Source: Meghimatium bilineatum (lineage: Eukaryota; Mollusca; Gastropoda; Stylommatophora; Philomycidae). Taken from it: a stretch of 64,000 nt of DNA. Shown in pieces: positions 13,401 through 28,400 of this stretch. Each line of letters begins with the position of its first letter. The first letter of the stretch is position 1. The DNA lies in assembly GCA_034231615.1 (NCBI GenBank), contig CM067317.1:890501-954500 (forward strand), written 5' to 3'. Position numbers and translations under genes: made by a program. Below the pieces are notes generated by a model. It searched no databases and had not been told where the DNA came from. It worked only from the letters and a program-made list of their open reading frames with translations.

Positions 13401-16400
13401 CACAACCAGATCTTGTTTTGCAATTAAAATAGACCAAAGATGACAGGGTTCAACAATTTAAAGATATTGCTAAAACTGTGAAGGAAAAAAAGGGGAAGAC
13501 TTTTGTCATGAGATTGCAAAAGAAAAGTCACTAAAACTGTTCTGGTGCCTGCATAAATCAATGAACGACCCAAGGAAACGTATAACAATCCCTAATTTCC
13601 AAAGCACAGACTTGGTATGGCAGAAGACAGATGAGAATAAGGGTGCAGCACTGCTGGCTCATTATAAGGCACAAATTGGTGAGAGGAATTTAGGGAATTA
13701 CAATAAAATCAAAAAACAGTCACAGACATGTGCAAGGAGCAAGCATTGGAAAGCGATAATGTAATTACTCTTGAAGGTATTACAGCTGTACTGAAAAGAT
13801 CAAGAAACTCTGTGCCAGGACTTAATGGCATTAGGTATGATGATCTCAGATGCAAGTTAAACAAGGACTTTAAGGAGCTGGCAATGTTGTTCAACAAGAG
13901 CCTAGTGAATGGCACAGTAGAAATGACTGGTTGCATAGTTACTTGATCCCACTACCCAAGCCTTGCAAGAGTCATGCGATGATACAGGGTTTCAGACTCA
14001 TAACCATGCAGAATACGATCGGCAAGTTGTTAAAAAAAGATTGTGGCGTGGAAATTGTACCTTCATCTAGAAAAGAATAATAGACTACCATCAACATTGG
14101 GAGGTTATCGTCCAGGTAAGCAGACTTGGCACAATGCCGCCATGTTCGCGCAGGACGTTTTCGAAGGTTTTGACAAACGAATGGAGACATGCATTGCTGC
14201 AATAGACCTGGAGGATGCTTATAACAGAGTGCCCTTGGATTTCTTGATGACCATAATGCTGCAACTCCAAGTAAGTCCATTTGTTGTCAGGTGGCTTGTC
14301 TCTGCACTCATCCAGAGACATATTGTTCTTAAGTGTGGGAATTGGTCTTCATCACCAACAGTCATAAACTCAGGACTACCACAAGGGTCACCTCTGTCCT
14401 CAGAACTATTTAATGTGTATACAGTTCAAATTACAAGCTGTCAGATTGCAGGACCAGGGAGAACCATGTCTTATGCTGCTGATATCTTGGTATATAAGCA
14501 GGGCAGAGATAGATAAACAATCGCCAGGAATTTGAAAAGGGAGCTTGATCGTATAGGAGAATGGTGCAGTAATTCTGGAGCTTTTGTTAATCCATCAAAA
14601 GCATCGATAACATGGTTTGACCTAAATAATCACATAGTAAACATGTCACGCCATCTGTTACTTTGAGAGGGGATGTCCTGAGAGAACCAGCACAATGAAG
14701 TCCTTTGGGGTTATATTGGACCGAAGTCTGAGTTTCAAAGATCATGTTGACCACATCATTGTAGTTAGTTAGTTAGTTAGTTAGTCGTCGGATCATCATC
14801 ACTGCAAACTGGACACATCCATAGTTGCTCCGATCTCTCCCTGAGTGTATCCGCCATCACACTTCTGCTGACAGTACCGGTCCTATGCTGGTTGACCATC
14901 ATTCTTCTGCGCCCTCCAAAATGTTCACCTCTAGCAACACCGCATCTCAATCCCTGATCTTTAATCCTAGCCATTGAAAAGGAATCATCATCCACATTCG
15001 TCTCACTCTCGCGTGTTATATCTCTTAAGGAGTTCAAAACGTCAGCGCGATCCATTGCCCCATCGCCCTTTGCCACAATCGCACACGATGCCAGTTGATC
15101 CGCTCTTTCATTGCCTCGAACGCCCACATGTCCCGACACGAAAATAAATGTAACCGCCTTCAAGCTCGCATTTCTCAAGGCCTCAATCCACTGTTCGCGA
15201 ACGAGACCCACTTGTACCTTCTTAATCATACTCATAGAGTCACTCAAGATGCAGACCTGCGTTACTTTCTGTGTGCGTAGCCACTCAAATGCCTTGGTCA
15301 CCGCCATAGTCTCCATGGTCATACTACTTGTAGTGACCGCAAAGGCACCACTTTCCTCCTTGATCGTTTTACCTGCGCACTGAGCTGTAAAGGCCCAAGC
15401 ACTGTGAACATGCCTAATTACAGATCCATCAGTGTATATAATCACATCCCCCTCTTTGGTATTCTCACTGATTAAAGCCTGCACTTCTTTCTCCACAGCT
15501 GTGGGACACCATTCTCTGCATTCCCTGCTAAGTGATATTACTACTCTCAAACAAGTTTCGAAATCTGTGGGTAGACCTATCCATTCCGCACCAACTGCCA
15601 CATCCTGTAATCGGCACACGCTTTGTATTACATCTTCAGCACGTCCCATCCACGACCTTCCTCTCTTGAGTCTGCTGCCTTTAACTTTCTGTATTTCGGA
15701 ATGCAACGGGTGTTCCTTATCTGCATGTATTTGAAGGTACGCCCGTGCCCGGCAATACTGTAATCTATGCTCAGCTGTTGGGCAGTCAAGTAGGTATCGC
15801 ATAGCTCTTGTCGATGTGTCTCTTGTGCATCCCAGAATGATACGCATTGCTGCATTCTGGACTCTATCCAGTCTTTCGATCTGAGTTTGGCTAAGAGTCA
15901 GAATTGCCAGTGCATATTCCACCACAGCCACTACCAAACCCTGGTACAAAAGAAATAACAATCTTTGCTCACATTGCGCAGCAGCCATAACCTTCATTGC
16001 TGCTAAGCCTTTGCCTGCCCTTATGATAATGTGGTCAACATGTTCCCTGAAACTCAGGCTTCTGTCAAAAAACACACCCAGATATCTCATTGTGCTAGTT
16101 CTTTCTAAACTTTTCCCGGACAACGAAACTTGTGGCATGGGTGTCTTTACCATGTGATTGTTCAAGGAAAACCACGTCACGAATGCCTTAGACGGATTAA
16201 CCACTGCTCCCGTATCTCGACACCAATTTGTCAGTCTGTCCAGCTCCTTCTGTAGTTCCACGACGCACTCTTCTCGATTACTGCCCTGTCTATACATCAG
16301 GATATCATCGACATATGACATCGTTCTGCCAACACCTGTATTTTGATTGCCAGCGATATGTACTGTGTATACATTGAAAAGTACAGGAGATAGAGGCGAT

Positions 16401-19400
16401 CCCTGTGGCAGGCCAGGGCTAATAACCGTTGGTGTAGATATCCAGTTACCACACTTAAGAACTACAACCCTGTGCATCAGGGCGGCGCCAACCCAACGCA
16501 CGACAAAAGGATTAACTGCAAGATTTAACAGCTGGTGCATCAAGATATCCAAGGACACCCTATTGTACGCATCCTCAAGGTCTATTGCGACCGCACATGT
16601 CTCCATGCGTGAATCGAACCCCTCAAAAACGCCATCCTGCGCAAATATGGCTGCATTTTGCCATGTCTTCTTTCCTGGACGATATCCTCCTAACAATGTT
16701 GGTAAACACTTATTTCTTTCAAGATAACACGATACCTTCCGGGCCACAATTTTTTCTAAAAGCTTGCCAATCGTATTCTGCATAGTTATTATTCTGTAGC
16801 CATGTATCCTGGTGTGGTCCTTCCCAGGTTTGTGTAGTGGAACTAAATAGCTGTGCAACCAGTCTTCTTTCACTGTGCCCTTTAGAAGGCTATTATTGAA
16901 CATGTCCGCCAACTCTCCCAACTCCTCATCCGTTCTTCGACTAATGTCATCGTATCTAATGCCATCTGGCCCTGGTGCTGTGTTTTTTGTACTTTTCAGT
17001 GCCTTCCTGATTTCTTCAACTGTGATTAGCATATGGTTTTCCATGCTCAAGTTCTTACACGTGTCTGTGAGCGTTTTCCTGATTTCTTGATATGCCTCCA
17101 CATTTCTCTGACCAATTTGTGCGGTGTAGTGTGCCAGCAATGCCGCACCTTTTGTCTCGTCCGTCTTCTGCCAGGCGGTATCGTCGCTCTGGAAATCGGC
17201 AATAGTCACGCGTCTTGTGAGACCATTCATGGATTTGTGTAACCGCCAGAACAATTTTAGTGACTTTTCGCGTGTTATCTCTTTGCAAAATTCGTCCCAT
17301 TTTGACGCCTTTGCTGACTTTGCAATATCTTTGAATGTTTGGACTAAGATATCTTTCTTCCGTTTCCATTGTGCGACCTCCATGGGCTGAGCCGCAACAC
17401 GTTTCCGTGCCCTTTGCCATAGTGATACTGCTTTCCGTTTCTCGCTCCATGCCCTTTGAACCTCTTCGTTCCACCAGGAGGGCCTATCCCACACCAGATT
17501 TCCCACTACTTGAGCCTTACGTTTGTCTTGTCGAATTCTGCTCACAACATCCACTCCTCTTCGATCATATTTAAAGGATCTTACCTTTGGCCTTATCTGT
17601 CTTACTTTTGTCATTTTTTAAGAGAACAACACATGGGAGGTGGTCACTGCCATGATGCCCCAGCACGTCCCATTTGCAGATAGCCACAGCAGCTGATGAC
17701 ACCAATGCCAGGTCGATAGCGCTATCATCATCACCATCCCTGCTTGCCATCCTTGTTATACGGCCATCGTTAAGGCACACCAGGTCCGTATCTGTCAGGG
17801 CCTCCTCAAGTTCTCTTCCCTGTTTGTTCGAAGCACTATTGCCCCATGATGTACCTTTCGCATTGAAGTCACCACAAAAGAGGATCTGCTTTTCCTGTTC
17901 CATTATCTCCCCTAGGATCTTCCAACCCTGAAGATCAATGCTCGTGTTGCAGGCATACACATTTACAATCATGATTGGGTGCTGGACCCTCTGGACCCTC
18001 ACTGCCTGTAACTGGATATTGTAACTATCCCACTTGGACATATCAACCTCGCATACACTAAAAACCCTCGCGTACTAAGATTGCCTGTCCAAGATGTCGC
18101 CTGTTGTAGAAACACTGAAATCCGGCTATCCTGATATTACCACTTTCACCTAGCTGTGTTTCTTGCAATGCAATGACGTCAGCCTCATAACACATCTTTT
18201 CTAGCTCTGTTCTACGCTTGTGTACACTGGCCACATTCCAAAACAGCACACGCACGTTTTTAATTCCTAGCCTAGCTGTTTTCGATCTCGTTCTTCTAGC
18301 ACCCGCCCGGTGACTTTTCCTTTTTGAGCCACCTCGTTTAGGCCGCTTGATATTGGCTGCCATTTTTCAAACAGTGTGACAACGATTACACTCACAAAGA
18401 CTTCAGCTCAGATGCACGCACTCCGTTAGCACCGGCGAAGATCTTAATGAGTGGACCTCCTGGTCAGAGAATAACACATCACCACACAATCTCCTAAATG
18501 AAAACAACGAATATATCCATTGTTCAAGTGAAACTGTTGGTGACAAACAAAAACACTTGCGTTGCTATCCACCATTTTGACCGGAAGTCCTTATCATTGT
18601 AATGGCTTATAAAGGTCTTGCGGCAATGAAAGTTATGGCTGCTGCTCAATGGGAACAGAGGCTGCTATTTCTGCTGTATCAGGGATTGGTGCTGTGGGTG
18701 GAGTACGCACTGGCAATTCTGACACTGAGTCAGACTGAAACAGAAAGATAGAATCAAGAATGAGGCAATACAAATCATTTTGGGGTGTATGAGAGATACA
18801 TCAGCATGGGCTTTAAGATACCTACTTGATTGCCCAACTGCAGAGCAAAGAAAACAAATGTGCAGGGTACAGGAATACCTACAAATCACAGCATGACAAT
18901 GGAGATTTTGGCAGTAACCAAAGCTTTGAAATGGCTGTGCTCACAGACTGTCTGCGAGCATGCCTGTATACTCAGTGACTCCATGAGCATGATTGTGAAC
19001 GTTCAGGAGGGTTACATCCATGAACAGTGGCTGGATGCAGTGAATAATTCCTGTGTGCTTAGAGTGACTTTTCTTTTGGTGCTGGGACATGCGGGAGTCC
19101 AGCATAATGAGAGAGCGGATAGGTTGGTCACCCATGCTGCTACTACAGGTGTTAGTGATGATGACTCTTGCTCCATGACTAGAATAAGGGAGCTTGGTTT
19201 GAAATGTGGTGACACTAGAAAGGTTTCGTGGGCAAGAAAGAATGATGGTCAATCAACGACGCACTGGGACCGTCAGTCAACGTGTAATGGCAGATACACT
19301 CAAGGAAAGATCTGAGCACCTATGGACTTGTCAGGAGTGCAATGACGATGATCCAATGACTAACTAACTAACTAAATATTGATTTATGAGTTATTAACTC

Positions 19401-22400
19401 CAGATATAATATCATTATAAACTTGATTCTTGAGTTAATGATTTCAGATATACTATCATTCAAAGATTGATTCTTGAGTCATTAACCAGATATACTATCA
19501 TTCAAATCTTTATTCAATGACCAGATATACTATCATTCAAATCTTTATTCAATTACCAGATATACTATCATTCAAGTTAGTTAGTTAGTTAGTCGTCGGA
19601 TCATCATCACTGCAAACTGGACACATCCATAGTTGCTCCAATCTCTCCTTGAGTGTATCTGCCATCACACTTCTGCTGACAGTACCGGTCCTATGCTGGT
19701 TGACCATCATTCTTCTGCGCCCTCCAAAATGTTCACCTCTAGCAACACCGCATTTCAATCCCTGATCTTTAACCCTGGCCATTGAAAAGGAATCATCATC
19801 CACATTAGTCTCACTCTCGCGTGTTATATCTCTTAAGGAGTTCAAAACGTCAGCGCGATCCATTGCCCCATCGCCCTGTGCCACAATCGCACACGATGCC
19901 AGTTGATCTGCTCTTTTATTGCCTCGAACGCCCACATGTCCCGGCACGAAAATAAATGTAACCACTTTCAAGCTTGCATTTCTCAAGGCCTCAATCCACT
20001 GTTCGCGAACGAGACCCACTTGTACCTTCTTAATCATACTCATAGAGTCACTCAAGATGCAGACCTGCGTTACCTTCTGTGTGCGTAGCCACTCAAATGC
20101 CTTGGTCACCGCCATAGTCTCCATGGTCATACTACTCGTAGTGACCGCAAAGGCACCACTTTCCTCCTTGATCGTTTTACCTGCGCACTGAGCTGTAAAG
20201 GCCCAAGCACTGCGAACATGCCTAATTACAGATCCATCAGTGTATATAATCACATCCTCCTCTTTGGTATTCTCACTGATTAAAGCCTGCACTTCTTTCT
20301 CCACAGCTGTGGGACACCATTCTCTGCATTCCCTGCTAAGTGATATTACTATTCTCAAACAAGTTTCGAAATCTGTGGGTAGACCTATCCATTCCGCACC
20401 TGCTGCCACATCCTGTAATCTGCACACGCTTTGTATTACATCCTCAGCACGTCCCATCCACGACCTTCCTCTCTTGAGTCTGCTGCCTTTAACTTTCTGT
20501 ATTTCGGATTGCAACTGGTTTTCCTTATCTGCATGTATTTGAAGGTACGCCCGTGCACGGCAATACTGTAATCTATGCTCAGCTGTTGGGCAGTCAAGTA
20601 AGTATCGCATAGCTCTTGTCAATGTGTCTCTTGTGCATCCCAGAATGATACGCATTGCTGCATTCTAGACTCTATCCAGTCTTTCGATCTGAGTTTGGCT
20701 AAGAGTCAGAATTGCCAGTGCATATTCCACCACAGCCACAACCAAACCCTGGTACAAAAGAAATAACAATCTTTGCTTACACTGCGCAGCAGCCATAACC
20801 TTCATTGCTGCTAAGCCTTTGCCTGCCCTTATGATAATGTGGTCAACTTGTTCCCTGAAACTCAGGCTTCTGTCAAAAAACACACCCAGATATCTCATTG
20901 TGCTATGAATTGTTGAATCAAAGCTTGATTCAATGACCAGATATACTATCGTTCAAATCTTGATTAATGAGTCATTGACTCGAAACACTTCATAATATGA
21001 AGCTTGATTCTTCCATCAATAACTGCAGATTGTCAGGCTGTAAAATTATGAAAGATTAATGAGAAGTCAGGCTGTACAAGTATGAAAGATTAATGAGAAG
21101 TCAGGCTGTACAAGTATGAAAGATTAATGAGAAGTCAGGTTGTACAAGTATGAAAAATTAATGAGCAGACATGCAATCAGGCTGTACAAGTATGAAAAAT
21201 TAATGAGCAGATTTTAAGTCAGGCAAGTTTGTTATCTTCTTCTTTCTCCAGGCACCAAGAATGCTTCACTTGGCCTGTTGTGTGTCAAAGCAAATGTTCT
21301 GCTTGTTTCATGCTCAGCAATCAATCAACCATCTCATTTGGTGAGTCACATTTTCTTTAGCAGTTGTACAGTATTTGATTTTGTCATGCATATCTTATGT
21401 GTATCATGGAACAATACTTTGTGTATATCTTTTGTGTATCGCGGAATAATATTTTGTGTATATCTTTTGTGTATCGCGGAACAATATTTTGTGTATATCT
21501 TTTGTGTATCGCAGAACAATATTTTGTGTATATCTTTTGTGTATCGCGGAACAATATTTTGTGTATATCTTTTGTGTATCGCGGAACAATATTTTGTGTA
21601 TATCTTTTGTGTATTGCGGAACAATATTTTGTGTATGTCATGATTTTGTCATGTTTATCATTTGTGTATCATTGATCTGTATTTGATTTTGTCATGCATA
21701 TCTTGTGTGTATCATGTATCAGGATTTGATCTGTCAAATGTATCTTTGTGTGCGTGCTTATATCTTGAAATAAAATCCTTTTTTTTTATCAGCATCCAAC
21801 TGTTGTAGCCTTGCTATTTTACTTAAGCCAGCCAACTGGTCTGCCATGATGTTTGTGGACCTGATTGGATATCTTTTTTTGATGTTAATCTACTCTACTC
21901 TTGTACTTGTGCTTGTCATATAACTCTTATCTGCTCTAACTGATCTAATAACTGGCCTTGATCTAATCTATATTAATAACTATCTCACCTGGCCAGCTTG
22001 TTCATATATACCCTATCTGACCTACTCTCTAACAGAATGACTAGCTAACCCTACCCGGTACTCTCTAACAGAATGACTCTAGCTAACCCTACCCGGTACT
22101 CTCTAACAGAATGACTAGCTAACCCTACCCGGTACTCTCTAACAGAATGGCTCTAGCTGATCTAGTCTAACAGACCTAACCAACTATATACTCCTGACAT
22201 ATCTACTCTATCTGTTCTACTCTAACAGATCTACTGTAGCTGATCTACTCTAGCAGATCTACTCTAACAATCTGTTCTACTCTAACAGATCTACTCTATC
22301 TGTTCTACTCTATCTGTTCTACTCTAACAGATCTACTGTAGCTGATCTACTCTAACAGATCTACTCTATCTGTTCTACTCTAACAGATCTACTCTATCTG

Positions 22401-25400
22401 TTCTACTCTATCTGTTCTACTCTAACAGATCTACTACTGTAGCTGATCTAATTGTCTGTTGTCTATCCCTATGTGGTGTTGTCGTAGCCCCCACACTTGC
22501 CATTGAGTGTAGGGGTTTGTGAAAGAGATGTAGTCTGGGTCCTAGAGCCAGGTGTGTTGCTCTGGTGGAGGTATAGTCATGTTTGTTCAGGATGGTCTTG
22601 ATGTTGTCTGTTCATCTTTTCCTAGGTCTGCCCTTGGCTCTGTATCCTGATTCCATCTTGTTATAAACTCTTATGGGAAGTTGGTTGTTCATCCTCATAA
22701 GATGTCCAAACTATTTTATCTGTTGTTTCTCTATATATTCAATATGCATTGTTATTCCTATTATAATTCTGTTCTCACTGGCACATTTTTTCTAGTATAG
22801 CGACTCTAATATCCTTTCTTAGACATATATTTGTGCATGTTTAAATCTTTCTCTTATATATAGATGTCACCAAGTCTGGCATTGGTAACATAGTGTTAGT
22901 ATATAGATGTCACCAAATCTGGCATTGGTAACATAGTGTTGGTATATAGATGTCACCAAGTCTGGAATTGGTAACATAGTGTTGGTATATAGATGTCACC
23001 AAGTCTGGAATTGGTAACATAGTGTTGGTATATAGATGTCACCAAGTCTGGCATTGGTAACATAGTGTTGGTATATAGATGTCACCAAGTCTGGCATTGG
23101 TAACATAGTGTTGGTGTATAGATGTCACCAAGTCTGGAATTGGTAACATAGTGTTGGTATATAGATGTCACCAAGTCTGGAATTGGTAACATAGTGTTGG
23201 TATATAGATGTCACCAAGTCTGGCATTGGTAACATAGTGTTGGTATATAGATGTCACCAAGTCTGGCATTGGTAACATAGTGTTAGTATATAGATGTCAC
23301 CAAGTCTGGCATTGGTAACATAGTGTTGGTGTATAGATGTCACCAAGTCTGGAATTGGTAACATAGTGTTGGTATATAGATGTCACCAAGTCTGGCATTG
23401 GTAACATAATGTTAGTATATAGATGTCACCAAGTCTGGCATTGGTAACATAGTGTTGGTATATAGATGTCACCAAATCTGGCATTGGTAACATAATGTTA
23501 GTATATAGATGTCACCAAGTCTGGCATTGGTAACATAGTGTTGGTATATAGATGTCACCAAGTCTGGCATTGGTAACATAGTGTTGGTATATAGATGTCA
23601 CCAAGTCTGGCATTGGTAACATAATGTTAGTATATAGATGTCACCAAGTCTGGCATTGGTAACATAGTGTTGGTATATAGATGTCACCAAGTCTGGAATT
23701 GGTAACATAGTGTTGGTATATAGATGTCACCAAGTCTGGCATTGGTAACATAGTGTTGGTATATAGATGTCACCAAGTCTGGCATTGGTAACATAGTGTT
23801 AGTATATAGATGTCACCAAGTCTGGCATTGGTAACATAGTGTTGGTGTATAGATGTCACCAAGTCTGGAATTGGTAACATAGTGTTGGTATATAGATGTC
23901 ACCAAGTCTGGCATTGGTAACATAATGTTAGTATATAGATGTCACCAAGTCTGGCATTGGTAACATAGTGTTGGTATATAGATGTCACCAAGTCTGGCAT
24001 TGGTAACATATTGTTAGTATATAGATGTCACCAAGTCTGGCATTGGTAACATAGTGTTGGTATATAGATGTCACCAAGTCTGGCATTGGTAACATAGTGT
24101 TGGTATAATGATGACCATAATAATTTTCTTTCTTTACTTCCATGTTGGTTTTTGGGTGCAATAGCAAAGTTGACAGCTGGTATGTCACAGCATTTGCCTT
24201 TTTACATCTTGTTTCTATCTCTCTATTGAGTCGTCCGTCTTCTGTGAATAATATATGATCTAGTCTATCAGATCTACCTAGCTGGTCTACTCTCTTACTA
24301 TACTTTCTGATCTAATCTAGCAGATCTACTCTATCAGATCTACTCTAGCTGATCTACTCTAGCTGATCTACTCTAGCTGATCTACTATAGCAGATCTACT
24401 CTATCTGATCTACTCTAGCTGATCTACTCTAGCTGATCTACTCTAGCAGATCTACTCTAGCTGATCTACTCTAGCTGATCTACTCTAGCTGATCTACTCT
24501 AGCAGATCTACTCCTACTAATCAATATAAACAAGCATCTCTGTTTTTAATGAGTCAATACATGTTCTTGCCAGTTGATTGGTCGGATACTAGACCTTGAA
24601 GATGTGTCTTCATGTATATGGTCCTACCTGGATGATATACCTGAAACATTTGATTGGCTTAACTGGCAGGTCATACATCACAAGCCAACCCAGGATAGAA
24701 TACATGCACAGTTTAGTAAGTTACCTTCAATTTATTTCAGAATTAGGGTTTATTGTAACAGTTTTTAGCAGTCGATGTCAATGTTTACAATAGATTAGAT
24801 TTGGTACAGAACTAGTGTGATAGTGGTCAGCATCTATATTTATTTGTGAGGCTACAGGTTGTATCATGCCTGTGTTTGATTGTACAACTTGTGGCATGCC
24901 TTTGTGTGATTGTACAGCTTGTATCATGCCTGTGTGAGGCTATACAAGTGTATCATGCAAGTGTGAGACTATACAGATGTATTATGCAAGTGCGAGACTA
25001 TGCAACAAGTGTATTATGCCTGTGTGAGGATATACAAGTGTATTATGCAGGTGTGAGACTGTACATGTGTATCATGCAAATGCAGGTCTTTACAACATAT
25101 GTATCATACATGTTTGAGGCTGTACTTCATGTGTATCATACATCTGTGAGGCTGTATAACTTGTATCATGCGAGTTTGCGGCTGTATGTCATGTGTCTCA
25201 TGCAATTGGAAGGCTGTACAATATGTGTATCATATGTTTGAGGCTATATATCATGTGTATCATGCAATTGTGAGGCTGTGCAACTTGTCACCTTATATAA
25301 TGTTATGACAGCTTGTGTCATATGTGTATCATACATCTGCAGATAATGTGGATTACGAGAGCATCCTGTGTCTACCAGTTACAAGTCAACAAGAACTGTC

Positions 25401-28400
25401 ACCTATCATTGTATTCTCACATGGTAAGTCATGGATAGAACAGGGATTCACAATCTGCTCAGACGTCGAGCACAACCCCCCCCCCCCACCACATGTAAAC
25501 TATAACAAGGATTTCCAATTTGTTCAATTGTCGAACACAACCCCCCCCCCCCCCCCCACATGTAAAATATAACAGGGATTCCCAATCTGCTCAGATGTCG
25601 AGAACAACCCCCACCCCCACATGTAATAGGATAAAAGAGATAGTAAAAGTGAATGTGAAAACTGATCTTAGAGTCATCTACACTGCACTATACACATACA
25701 CAGCCTTTTTCACATTCTTCAATGCACTATAAACACACATACACACCCTTTCTCCCATCTTCTCCCCTGATAATCATGGATAGTAAGACTATTTGTTTGG
25801 ATTTCTATCACACAAAGTCTTTCACACACAAATTATATATTTATTCAATGTCCGCATGAATCGTATATTAACTGGGGTATCTATGTTGTTTGATGATGGG
25901 TGTGACTTGTGATTGTAAAGAAAACTCATGATTGTTTGTGCTTGTCAGCACTTTTTAACTGGCATAACATTACAAGAGAACCGGATTGAGAGTTCCTGCT
26001 TTACAACATGGACACCTATGAGATATTGATGAGACTTGGTTGTGCTCTACCCACCCAGATCTCTGACACTCTGGGTGTAATTACTGCGAACAGACAGGTC
26101 AGTAGTAATAATGGGAGCAGCAATCAGAGAGATATCAACTGTCTTAGACCCCCTGCAGTCTTTTCTGTTCAGCAGTGTGTACAATATTTTATCTCTATCT
26201 ATCTATTGTCTTTTCCACTTATGCTGTTACGTGTCAGAAAGGGGGGGGTTTAAAGGTGTCTGCCTTTGGCCATGTGGATAGCAATGAACATGCTCAGCAC
26301 GTTATTTGATTGTTTCTTTGATTGTCTCCACCCATCTAGTTCTTGGTCTTTCTTGTGACCTGTAGCCTGGTCTTCTTTTGTATGCACAAAGGGCTGGTTT
26401 AGTTAGTTTAGCTATGATATTTGTATCTTTTGGCCTAACATATCTAATTTCAGCATTGCTTTTGTTTTGACCCATTGGATGAGACAGTCAAATCTCCTTT
26501 CCTAGTCACCTCTGACGACATGCATGGCAGGTGACACTGCTGCTATTTTTTCTCCCGTATTGAATGCTACAATGTATCAGCAACATTCTCTTATCAGTTA
26601 TGTACTTCTGTGCACCTGTTGTGTCTCATGTATATTTGTCATGTGGTCCCATTCTATGTATTTTGTCATGTGGTCCCAGCTAGTCCCATGCCTTTTTATA
26701 TTTGTCACATGATTACAGATCACCAAATGTCTATGCTTTTTTGTCATGTGGTCCTAGCCAGACCAATGTCTATGTATATTTGTCATGTGGTTTCAGCTAT
26801 TCTCATATTTATATTTTGGTTACATTATCGCAGACAGTCTCATATTTGAATGTACATGTCATCTGGTCACAGACAATCCTACTGCGTTGACATGTGGTTC
26901 CAATTAATAGCTTGTTTGCATATACTTACCAGGTGGTCCTAATACTGCATTTGATACATCCTTCAACATTATTACATCCTTCTTTGTTCGGTGTGGTTAT
27001 GCTGTTCTCATGGGTAAGTTCACTTTCTCTTGTAGTTTTGACTGTACTGCTACCATTAATTACCATGTATAAACCAATTCAATTATAGACCAAGGACATG
27101 ATTTTAATGTTGGAAATGTGATAGCAGTCTAGAATCTGATTATAGGCTGAGGTGTAGAATCCCATTATTATAAGAATGAAGGGACAAACGCAATCATGCT
27201 AATAGGAAATTAGCACATACCACACTTTAGCAACCATTAGATGCAAGGTCATTTCTTTCATTTTTCTCCCATTCCACTATAACATTGTTAACTCAAATCT
27301 GTATTCTCTTATCACTCTCACATTCCACTATAATATTGTTAACTCAAATCTGAATTTATCACTCTCACATTCCACAATAACATTGTTAACTCAAATCTGT
27401 ATCTTATCACTCTCAGATTCCATTATAGCATTGCCCATGAATGAGCTATTTCATTGCATCCAACTCCTGGACAGTAGATCCATGTGCTACGTTGGACATT
27501 GTGACCCACCTTTTTCTTATCAAGCATTTTTATGCACTGCTAAAATTAGAAATCAACAAAATCACATGAAACTTGTACAAGGTTTGGTTCATATTTGGAT
27601 AATGGACCAACTTTTTATCAAATCTGTACCAATCACAAATTTTCTGTAATTCTGCACATCAATGGCTAATATTAAATGTCTAACCTAATCATAGGATTAT
27701 TTAACTTACAAAGACTGATAAACATGTACGTTTCTAGCAGTCAGGAGGACTGCTGCCAGATGCACAGATGTGCATGCCACACACTGAGAACCTCACCCGT
27801 AGAACCTTCTTAACCTTAGGCATGCTGTGTTTACAATTACGCAATTTCTCTTTTGCCGCTGACTGCCGTGGAATTGGTTTTCACAAATGTTACGCAATCT
27901 TTGGTGGCTGTTTTTAAATCGTGATAGCTTTTTTGTTGTTACAGATATTTAAATAATATTTGCACATATAAATAAAGAATTAAATTCTGCATATATTGGT
28001 GTAAGTTTTGTTTGTATGTGTGTGATACGAGATGTGTTAGAAAGTGATAAAGACAGATTTAGACCTATCTACAGTTAGGCCTACCGTATTTTTGATCGAT
28101 CGAAAGCTGTTGAATATTATATATTTTACATAGTGAGTACCATGTGGAACCTAGTGATCTAATTTAATTAAACAAATTGAAATACTTACCTTTCAAGATT
28201 TCCACATTGAATTCGGAATAAATAATGATTTCACTGAATATACAATGATAGAAAAGTATAATAAACTCGATTCACTGTCATGTCACTTCGCCGCAAAGCA
28301 GATGCTTAAAGATTGCTCGGATTTCCATTCCAAAAACAAATACTATCATCTTTCACCATTTTAACAATAGAAACAGGAAGCTAGATCAATTCTCTTCTCA

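Larger units (their letters stand above)
14764..18592 (-). mobile_element. LINE-A, near full-length non-LTR retrotransposon
   Basis: The 3.83-kb element reads right to left: a 5' leader (18592-18364), then endonuclease, RT and RNase H frames, then a tail of TAAC repeats at 14764-14785. It is flanked by the 9-bp direct repeat ATCATTGTA (14755-14763 and 18593-18601). It interrupts an older + strand LINE-A copy. APE-type endonuclease plus RNase H and a short simple-repeat tail place it with the I-group of LINEs (inference). Confidence 0.92.

Noticed and set aside
14764..14785. Telomere-like or microsatellite locus (GTTA repeats)
   Set aside because: It is the tail of the LINE-A element, present at the same place in other LINE-A copies.
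19577..20960. Target-site duplication for the truncated LINE-A copy
   Set aside because: The flanks are copies of one AT-rich repeat, so matches such as ATTCAA cannot be told from background.
21278..21686. Open frames of Cys/Ile-rich repeat on both strands
   Set aside because: They are produced by the 35-bp array. Only the APEH exon at 21252-21340 is real there.
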